From contig JAFGOZ010000119.1 of NCBI GenBank assembly GCA_016926235.1, forward strand, positions 1 to 8,025: a stretch of 8,025 nucleotides of DNA. The letters are read 5' to 3'. The stretch comes from Bacteroidales bacterium (GTDB lineage Bacteria > Bacteroidota > Bacteroidia > Bacteroidales > UBA10428). The notes under the pieces are model-generated. The model saw only the letters and a program-made list of their open reading frames with translations, searched no databases and was not told where the DNA came from. This document shows, piece after piece, positions 1 to 5,166 of this stretch. Positions within the stretch are counted from its first letter, which is position 1; every line of letters begins with the position of its first letter. A program made the translations under genes and the position numbers.

Positions 1-150
<150 letters not shown>

Positions 151-211
151 TCAGATAAGGGCATTTCCTGTAAAGGTAGCAGGAAAGTTGAAAACAGGAA
201 AACAGGTAATG

Positions 212-237
212 AAAAAGCCCCGTGGTGTACGGGGCTT
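212..237 (-). terminator. Rho-independent terminator downstream of the T9SS protein gene
   Basis: A perfect 9-bp stem (215-223 paired with 229-237, AAGCCCCGT against ACGGGGCTT) closes a 5-nt loop. On the minus strand the stem is followed by a run of T (216-212). It lies 33 nt past the stop codon of the secreted-protein gene and therefore ends leftward transcription before purD. On the plus side no T-run follows, so it is probably one-directional. It is the first terminator seen after the whole leftward block of genes. Confidence 0.85.
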
Positions 238-269
238 ATCTGAGTTTCTTATATGATCAATCTACGATG

Positions 270-2426
270 CTAGTTCACGACAATACCCGAACGGAGAGTT
301 CTCCCGTTCACGCGAACCATGTACATGCCCCTAGACAGATCAGAAACATCAATAGTTTCCCTCAGCACTCCGCCGGATGGATACACCTGGCGGCTGATCA
401 ACACCTGCCCTGTCAGACTCATGATTTCCAAAGTGACTTCTGCCTCTTCCAGCGGCATTTCCAGTGTGATCATATTGGATGCCGGATTGGGAAACATCCG
501 CACCTCCAGCCCTGAAATATCTTCAAATCCAACCCCGTAAAAATCCATAATATCAATGGAGTCCGTTTCCACCGGTCCGCAGTTCTTCGCATCATTCACC
601 TGCACCACATACCTACCACTATCACCTGGCTGGAACGTATACGTCCCAAATCCCTGAATCAGATTATCCGGCAACAACGTAAACGTATAAGGAGTCGTCC
701 CCCCGGTCGCAGCCACCACAATTGACCCATCTGCCTCATTTGTGATATCCGCAGTACTGACTACTTCAATCCTCAGCGTATCAGGTTGCCCCACCGAAAC
801 CACCGGCCCTTCCTGGGCACAGTTCTTCTGATCAATCACAACCACCGGGTAGTCACCTGCCGGAAGATTTGAAAAATATGATATATCCTTTTGGTAAGTT
901 ATTCCATTATCTATTGAATACTGATAGGGTGATCCAAATCCACCTGTAGCCAAGATTTGTAGTGATCCCGTACTGTCACCATAACAGGTATTGACATCAT
1001 TCACAATGACGTTGTCGATTGAGATTGGGAAGCAGCCAATGATTCCTAAGAACATATTATATGAAATTCCACTTGAAGTATATATACTATCTCCAAGAAC
1101 AAGAAGATCAGAGTTGGAACGCATTACAGTGTATAGATTTTCTCCACCCTTAAAGAGGCCTCTGGCTTCATCTGTGCTTTTATTTCTACCTTTAAACGAA
1201 TTGGCCTCTCGGAAATTACCTTGTTTATCAAAAGCCCCAGTGAGCATATCTATATCATTAATCCCAGTTGTAGAAAGCTGAATACCCCCCCAACTAATTG
1301 TATCGGCAAAATATCCTGATAAATACACCTTGTTATTAAAAAACACAACATCAAAGACTTTATCTTCACCCTTTCCTCCTATAGTTTTATACCAATCCAA
1401 ATTCCCCTCTGGTAAATATTTTACAATGAAAATATCAAGCGAACCTTGATTTAAAGAAGTTACGATCTCATTATCTGAAAGACTAATAATGATTGTATCA
1501 CTCTCATAATAACCTGTAACATAAATATTATCTTCATCATCAAATATAATTGAATAACTATATTCACTTTTATTACCTGATAATTTTCTTATCCAATTAA
1601 TATCCCCTGAATAATCAGTTTTAAAAACGTGAATGTCTGAAAAAGTATTATATGAAAATATAGAATCGTTATCAAACCCAATTGTATCCGCAAAGGATCC
1701 GGTAAAAGCATAAGAATTAGGGCTACAATCAATATTCCAGATATTACCAACCCCATCACTAAGTGTTCGAATTTGCCTTACCCATTGAAGATCTCCATTA
1801 GCCGTTTCAAATTTAGCGTAGAAATAATCTCTTGAAGGATTATCTGAGTAAAGGGTAGTATCATTATTTATAGTCAGACTATCAATAAAATTGCCAGCAA
1901 TAATGACATTACCGTCATAATCTATATTTAATGCTGTAGATGTTTGGTTATTGTATCCAGATCCAATGTTTTTTACCCAATCAATACTACCATCTGATAT
2001 ATATTTTGCTAAGAAAATATCATAATTACCAGTACTTTCCATGGAATCTGTTGGTGTATACTTGAGATAGTCTTGAAATGAACCAGTAATGTAGATATCT
2101 CCAGCTGGATCTATACTAATTCCTCCTGTAAAACCATCATTTAAATCACTCCCTATATTATGCATCCAATCTACTTGTCCATTTTGAAGAAATTTTATAA
2201 GATAGTAATCACGTCCTCCGTTAGAAGAGATAGTTATGCCACCAGAGGATGTAAGAGTACCCTGGAAACAACCAAATGAAAATACTTCAGCATCGTTATT
2301 AATCTTCGAATCAAGTTCAAGAATGGTAACTGTACTTGAAATACGATTTGAAGAAATCCAAGACTGTGATTGCGCAAACGTTGTAGCAAAAAGGATACAG
2401 ACTATCGAAGTATATATCTTATACAT
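270..2426 (-). CDS. Secreted beta-propeller-like protein with SprB-type repeat and T9SS type A C-terminal sorting domain
   Basis: A 718-residue protein of unknown specific function, expected outside the cell or on its surface. Residues 1 to about 20 form a Sec signal peptide (charged start, hydrophobic VCILFATTFA, then AQSQS). Residues about 73-435 contain six repeats of roughly 64 residues of the form DxFxxKYxxxGxxxWxxxIG...xxxGNIYxTGxF, the SBBP/beta-propeller pattern. Residues about 476-546 resemble a SprB repeat (CYGDSTGSLQILATGG ... LPAGDYPVVVID), and about 551-617 form a related Ig-like unit. Residues about 640-718 are a T9SS type A sorting domain (FPNPASNMITLEMP ... LSRGMYMVRV ... SGIVVN), which directs export and anchoring through type IX secretion. 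The ATG at 2426 fits the signal peptide. The gene begins 16 nt after the lasso precursor stop with no terminator between, so cotranscription is possible. Base composition changes sharply near 870 (about residue 519). Confidence 0.9.
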   Translation of the reverse strand: MYKIYTSIVCILFATTFAQSQSWISSNRISSTVTILELDSKINNDAEVFSFGCFQGTLTSSGGITISSNGGRDYYLIKFLQNGQVDWMHNIGSDLNDGFTGGISIDPAGDIYITGSFQDYLKYTPTDSMESTGNYDIFLAKYISDGSIDWVKNIGSGYNNQTSTALNIDYDGNVIIAGNFIDSLTINNDTTLYSDNPSRDYFYAKFETANGDLQWVRQIRTLSDGVGNIWNIDCSPNSYAFTGSFADTIGFDNDSIFSYNTFSDIHVFKTDYSGDINWIRKLSGNKSEYSYSIIFDDEDNIYVTGYYESDTIIISLSDNEIVTSLNQGSLDIFIVKYLPEGNLDWYKTIGGKGEDKVFDVVFFNNKVYLSGYFADTISWGGIQLSTTGINDIDMLTGAFDKQGNFREANSFKGRNKSTDEARGLFKGGENLYTVMRSNSDLLVLGDSIYTSSGISYNMFLGIIGCFPISIDNVIVNDVNTCYGDSTGSLQILATGGFGSPYQYSIDNGITYQKDISYFSNLPAGDYPVVVIDQKNCAQEGPVVSVGQPDTLRIEVVSTADITNEADGSIVVAATGGTTPYTFTLLPDNLIQGFGTYTFQPGDSGRYVVQVNDAKNCGPVETDSIDIMDFYGVGFEDISGLEVRMFPNPASNMITLEMPLEEAEVTLEIMSLTGQVLISRQVYPSGGVLRETIDVSDLSRGMYMVRVNGRTLRSGIVVN

Positions 2427-2442
2427 AATGTGTAATTTAAGA

Positions 2443-2565
2443 TTATGAGGATGATTCAGTACTCTCTACTGTGCTAGGATATGTACCACCAAGCGTTTGA
2501 TTAAATTTCAGACTTCTAATTGTCGGTTTTACCCAAGGTTTTTTTGATAATTTTCTCTTTTTCAT
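2443..2565 (-). CDS. Lasso peptide precursor (40 aa), core GGTYPSTVESTESSS
   Basis: I found this small gene by translating the gap between B2 and the secreted-protein gene. It encodes 40 residues. The ATG at 2565 is the only possible start, because an in-frame TAG lies at 2571-2569. It overlaps the B2 stop as ATGA. The leader (1-25) has nine Lys/Arg and no acidic residues. It carries WVKPTI (11-16), a variant of the YxxPxL motif read by B1, and ends NQTL with the Thr at position -2 that B2 enzymes require. The 15-residue core starts with Gly1, and the first acidic residue is Glu9, giving a 9-residue macrolactam ring GGTYPSTVE and a tail STESSS. The motif layout recalls paeninodin-type precursors (from memory). 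The C-terminal Ser is the expected kinase target, and Tyr4 is the only Tyr for the sulfotransferase. The tail lacks any bulky plug residue. Leader, core and flanking genes agree; no product has been seen. Confidence 0.9.
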   Translation of the reverse strand: MKKRKLSKKPWVKPTIRSLKFNQTLGGTYPSTVESTESSS

Positions 2566-2960
2566 ATCCTAATGAACTCGTTAAATCCATATTTTTCTGT
2601 ATCACAATACCAAGCATGAGCTCTAAAATTCTCTGCTGTAATAACTCCTAAGGTAATAGGTAATACAAAACCGTATTTCGATAAATAGGTTTTAACTATT
2701 AAGCTTTCCATCAAGCACGTAATTTTCCAAGGAAAATATCTTATAGTACTCTTAATAAGGAGAATGTCTCCAATATAATCTTGAAGTTCAGACATTAATT
2801 CTTGATTTGTCGAAAAATATTTTTTATGATAATATCGCAAAGGTATGAACTTCACCAATAGATAAATTTTTATTGTGATTGATATTATCATCAAAATTTT
2901 CATTCTTATCTTTCGATTAGACAAAACAAAATATCTTAATGCTAGTGGATATTTACTCAT
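2562..2960 (-). CDS. Lasso peptide leader peptidase B2, transglutaminase-like cysteine protease
   Basis: A 132-residue protein of the Transglut_core3 type (lasso B2 / C-terminal half of McjB). It should remove the leader after Leu25 of the precursor and free the amino group of Gly1, together with B1 and ATP-dependent ring closure by C. Visible signature: PWKITCLMESL with the presumed catalytic Cys82, the LPITLGV strand, and FRAHAWYC with the presumed catalytic His115. The third triad residue is uncertain, possibly Asp120. Residues about 21-41 are hydrophobic, which is common near the N-terminus of this family. The reading frame can be extended one codon to a TTG at 2963, but the ATG at 2960 is preferred; it overlaps the B1 stop by 8 nt. 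The stop TGA overlaps the precursor ATG. Length is in the usual range for stand-alone B2 proteins. Confidence 0.9.
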   Translation of the reverse strand: MSKYPLALRYFVLSNRKIRMKILMIISITIKIYLLVKFIPLRYYHKKYFSTNQELMSELQDYIGDILLIKSTIRYFPWKITCLMESLIVKTYLSKYGFVLPITLGVITAENFRAHAWYCDTEKYGFNEFIRI

Positions 2961-3243
2961 CAATAATTACAATTAGTCTTTTATCTAAAAATTCTTCAAG
3001 GTAGAGTTTGGTATCATTGATACAAGTTCCTTCACCTACTTCATAGATTTCACGTAGTTTGAATATTATTTCCTGAAAAGTGCAGGGATTATCTAAAAGA
3101 TTCCAAATATAACTTCCAACTTCATTTAGGTTATAATATTCTCCATTATCTATACTTAACATGACAACTTCCCCATCAATATAACTATATAATTGGTCCG
3201 GACTTTTTGACAATTTTGTGTTGAGATTTATTCGGTTTGTCAT
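2953..3243 (-). CDS. Lasso peptide B1, PqqD-like leader-recognition protein (RRE)
   Basis: A 96-residue PqqD-family protein, the RiPP recognition element that binds the precursor leader and delivers it to B2. The sequence follows the family pattern: a beta hairpin, LYSYIDGEVVMLSIDNGEYYNLNEVGS in outline (residues 18-44; key residues DGE, NGxYYxLN), then IWNLLD (46-51), then helices with FQEIIFKLREIY (56-67) and a C-terminal helix ending in hydrophobic strand LIVIIDE. The frame also allows a TTG start at 3285 (110 aa), but I chose the ATG at 3243: it gives the normal family length, has an AAGG 8 nt upstream (3255-3252), and lies downstream of a TAnnTTTG box at 3281-3274. It overlaps B2 by 8 nt, so B1 and B2 are a tight pair. 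A 75-bp gap separates it from the sulfotransferase. Confidence 0.9.
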   Translation of the reverse strand: MTNRINLNTKLSKSPDQLYSYIDGEVVMLSIDNGEYYNLNEVGSYIWNLLDNPCTFQEIIFKLREIYEVGEGTCINDTKLYLEEFLDKRLIVIIDE

Positions 3244-3273
3244 CAAATTTACCTTATTGATTGGGGTATTAAA

Positions 3274-3281
3274 CAAATTTA
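3274..3281 (-). promoter_or_regulatory. Candidate internal promoter (-7 box TAAATTTG) for B1-B2-precursor
   Basis: In the 75-bp gap between the sulfotransferase stop and the B1 ATG, the minus strand reads TGTTAAATTTGTT, which contains TAAATTTG, a match to the Bacteroidota -7 pattern TAnnTTTG. The box ends 30 nt before the ATG, which would leave a short leader of about 24 nt containing the AAGG near 3255. No convincing TTTG -33 element is seen at the right distance. The region is AT-rich, so chance matches are possible. The same 13-mer lies before the cyclase gene. Confidence 0.45.
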
Positions 3282-3318
3282 ACAAATATCTTGATTGATA
3301 AGTTATTTTGTTATCAAT

Positions 3319-4170
3319 TTAATCCAAATACCCGAATTCTTTCATGACTGTTCCATTGTATTTTATGATTTGTTTGATCTGGATAGTATTTAAATGGTAT
3401 TTCCAATTATTTGTTGTACCGCTTCTGAAAAACTTCTTCGAATGTATGTATTTCTCTTGGAAGCCAAATTTTTCTTCCTGTTCGACAAGTATATTAAAAG
3501 AGCTGTTTTTCAAGGCTTTTGATAATTTATCATCTGTATATTCAATTTTAAGAAAATCTAATGCCTTTGAAAATGTAAACTTTGGTCTTCCAATCATATC
3601 TTCAAAACGTATGATACAAATTGGATAATTAGATTTGAATACCCATGAGCTCACATGCTCTGACCATGATGAAAGCTGCTGTGGTATTTGATTCGCCAGT
3701 TTTGAGTTATTTAGACAGAATCCGAATTTATTATTGTTAATATTATTGATCGTTCTATCAAAATCGATGTCGTTATGGAATGCAAATGATACAGCTATAT
3801 CTAACGGATTCCTGATGAAATATATCACACCTTTTGTAACTTCCTCTGGGAAGATCGGAGTTTTATTAGAATTTAGTCTCCACGCATCATGTGTTTTAAG
3901 AAACACATCACTTTCATTATCCAATGACATCATCCTGTATACTTCTGGTCGCAGAATTTCAATCTCATCAGTAGTAAGATCAGATGTATTAACTCCTAGG
4001 TAATTATCAAAAAGTGACCGATTACTGGATACAGTTGAGTTATTTAGATCGTTAATATTTGTTGGTTCTTCCAAATCTGAGAGGAGGTTGCTTAGAAAAA
4101 TCCTAAACCAAGTGTTCCCTGATTTGGGATATGAAGCAAGCCAGACAATATTTTTTCTGACAGTAAGCAT
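3319..4170 (-). CDS. PAPS-dependent sulfotransferase, predicted lasso peptide tailoring enzyme
   Basis: A 283-residue cytosolic-type sulfotransferase (Sulfotransfer_1 fold), predicted to move sulfate from PAPS to a hydroxyl group. Motifs in order: 5'-phosphosulfate loop YPKSGNTW (14-21); KTHD (92-95) with the candidate catalytic base His94; 3'-phosphate element RNPLDIAVS (120-128); RFEDM (188-192); and FFRSGTTNNW (247-256), a variant of the C-terminal RKGxxGDWK PAPS-binding motif. The full family length is present, so it looks intact. It starts at the last base of the kinase stop codon (TAATG overlap), so the kinase and sulfotransferase are a coupled pair. The acceptor is inferred to be the lasso core: Tyr4 is the only Tyr, and Ser/Thr are the alternatives. 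An unrelated small-molecule acceptor cannot be excluded from sequence alone. Confidence 0.88.
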   Translation of the reverse strand: MLTVRKNIVWLASYPKSGNTWFRIFLSNLLSDLEEPTNINDLNNSTVSSNRSLFDNYLGVNTSDLTTDEIEILRPEVYRMMSLDNESDVFLKTHDAWRLNSNKTPIFPEEVTKGVIYFIRNPLDIAVSFAFHNDIDFDRTINNINNNKFGFCLNNSKLANQIPQQLSSWSEHVSSWVFKSNYPICIIRFEDMIGRPKFTFSKALDFLKIEYTDDKLSKALKNSSFNILVEQEEKFGFQEKYIHSKKFFRSGTTNNWKYHLNTIQIKQIIKYNGTVMKEFGYLD

Positions 4171-5072
4171 TATATATTAATGATGTTGTCCTCGACAAAA
4201 GTGGCTAAATCCCGAATCTGTATCGGCGAGGAGGGACGTTCAACTCTAAACACTCTGGTCAAAGCTGCCAGTTTCGTAAGATTTTCGAAATATGACTTTG
4301 TCTTGTTCAGTTTACTAATAAACTGGATTCGATATGTATTTTGCCTCAGTAGAATGAATTTTTCCGATCCAAATACTTCTTCAAAATGATAACCGGGTGT
4401 ATTCTTTGTAGAAAGAATAATAATCTTATCTAATCCAATTGGATCCAATCTTCCTTTTAAGCAAACCGACTTTTTATATTTCTCAAGCTTTGGTCTTACC
4501 TTTTCAAGATCAAGACTTTCATTGAGGTGTAGAAGCACATCTTTCCAAAGCTTTAAATGGGGTATCCCGGGAAAAATATAGTGCCCATCTTCCTTTTCAA
4601 AGCCGATTACAGAGACGTCATCAGAAATTATCGAATAGCCCTTTTCTAATAATCCTGCAGCAAGAGATGATTTTCCGGAAGATGATACACCTGCAATTAA
4701 TAAACCCTTATTATCTTTATTTACACTACTTGCATGAATAGCAAGCATACTCCGTTGATGAAGTAATGCCCCCATGGTTGAACCTAACAAAAAAAGTCGG
4801 ACTTCTTCCGATGTCGCAGTTTCGGTGGCTTCAACAGTAATGTATTTCCCTTCCTGAACCCGGTACTTTGCAACTTTATCAAGTTTAAATAGAAAATCAT
4901 CCTGTGCAGCTTCATAAAGAACTCCTGCCCCTTTTATTGATGGTAAATGATTCGGTACCTTATCAGACCTAATCAATACATCCGGCTCCTGTTCCTCGAT
5001 AACAACTAGTTCAGGAAGAACAATATCTGAACTTATCGTTAATCCATGGACGTAGTAGTAATTATTTTTCAA
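4170..5072 (-). CDS. HPr-kinase-like lasso peptide kinase
   Basis: A 300-residue protein of the HprK-related kinase family found in paeninodin-type lasso clusters, where the enzyme phosphorylates the C-terminal Ser side chain of the precursor (established for such clusters, from memory). Features: an N-terminal domain starting YYYVHGLTISSD and containing LPEL; LAIHASSV (110-117) before the nucleotide site; Walker A loop GVSSSGKSS (128-136); ISDDVSVI (149-156) with Asp151/152 as the likely Walker B/catalytic acids; and FPGIPHLKLW (167-176). The Ser2-type HPr target is not involved. The start is a TTG at 5072: no in-frame ATG exists upstream before the stop at 5129-5127, and the next internal Met is residue 100, inside the conserved fold. 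The gene opens the leftward arm behind a good -7 box and its stop overlaps the sulfotransferase ATG. Confidence 0.88.
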   Translation of the reverse strand: MKNNYYYVHGLTISSDIVLPELVVIEEQEPDVLIRSDKVPNHLPSIKGAGVLYEAAQDDFLFKLDKVAKYRVQEGKYITVEATETATSEEVRLFLLGSTMGALLHQRSMLAIHASSVNKDNKGLLIAGVSSSGKSSLAAGLLEKGYSIISDDVSVIGFEKEDGHYIFPGIPHLKLWKDVLLHLNESLDLEKVRPKLEKYKKSVCLKGRLDPIGLDKIIILSTKNTPGYHFEEVFGSEKFILLRQNTYRIQFISKLNKTKSYFENLTKLAALTRVFRVERPSSPIQIRDLATFVEDNIINI

Positions 5073-5083
5073 AAGTTGTTTTC

Positions 5084-5120
5084 TGCAAAGATAAAAATTA
5101 ACAGTGCAAAGTTGAAAATT
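5084..5120. repeat. Imperfect direct repeat, 16 bp with 21-bp period, in the divergent promoter region
   Basis: TGCAAAGATAAAAATT (5084-5099) and TGCAAAGTTGAAAATT (5105-5120) match at 14 of 16 positions. The repeat unit starts are exactly 21 bp apart, two helical turns, so a protein binding both copies would sit on one face of the DNA. The left copy covers the -7 box of the kinase promoter. It may be an operator or a by-product of promoter duplication. Confidence 0.5.
5086..5093 (-). promoter_or_regulatory. Promoter -7 box TATCTTTG for the leftward kinase-sulfotransferase arm
   Basis: The minus strand reads TTTTTATCTTTGCAG, an exact and typical Bacteroidota -7 element (TAnnTTTG). It ends 13 nt before the TTG start of the kinase, so the transcript leader would be only about 6-9 nt. 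An upstream TTTG at 5110-5107 is only 13 nt away, shorter than the usual spacing to the -33 element, so the upstream element is uncertain. Confidence 0.6.
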
Positions 5121-5153
5121 TCCAGATTACAGCCATGATGATCCAGTTTCTGT

Positions 5154-5161
5154 TAAATTTG
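5154..5161 (+). promoter_or_regulatory. Promoter -7 box TAAATTTG for the rightward cyclase arm
   Basis: TAAATTTG matches TAnnTTTG and ends only 5 nt before the cyclase ATG at 5167. With the usual start 5-7 nt beyond the box, transcription would begin at or next to the A of the ATG, giving a leaderless or nearly leaderless mRNA. No clear TTTG -33 element is seen upstream. It sits within the 13-mer TGTTAAATTTGTT shared with the B1 upstream region. Confidence 0.5.
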
Positions 5162-5166
5162 TTACT

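Noticed and set aside
171..178. TACCTTTA on the minus strand as a purD promoter
   Set aside because: It misses the final G of TAnnTTTG and has no upstream TTTG, so support is too weak.
222..540. Plus-strand open frames opposite the T9SS gene end
   Set aside because: They lie wholly antisense to the well-supported T9SS sorting domain, cross the terminator, and show no recognisable protein pattern.
2443..2565. Ring closure through Glu12 of the core
   Set aside because: That would give a 12-residue ring; known lasso rings have 7 to 9 residues, and Glu9 fits.
3244..3285. TTG start adding 14 residues to B1
   Set aside because: The extension overlaps the candidate promoter box, has no family similarity, and the ATG at 3243 has a ribosome-site-like AAGG and gives the usual family length.
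4170..5072. Genuine HPr kinase/phosphorylase of carbon regulation
   Set aside because: No HPr or PTS gene is nearby, the N-terminal domain differs from HprK, and the gene is coupled to lasso tailoring genes.
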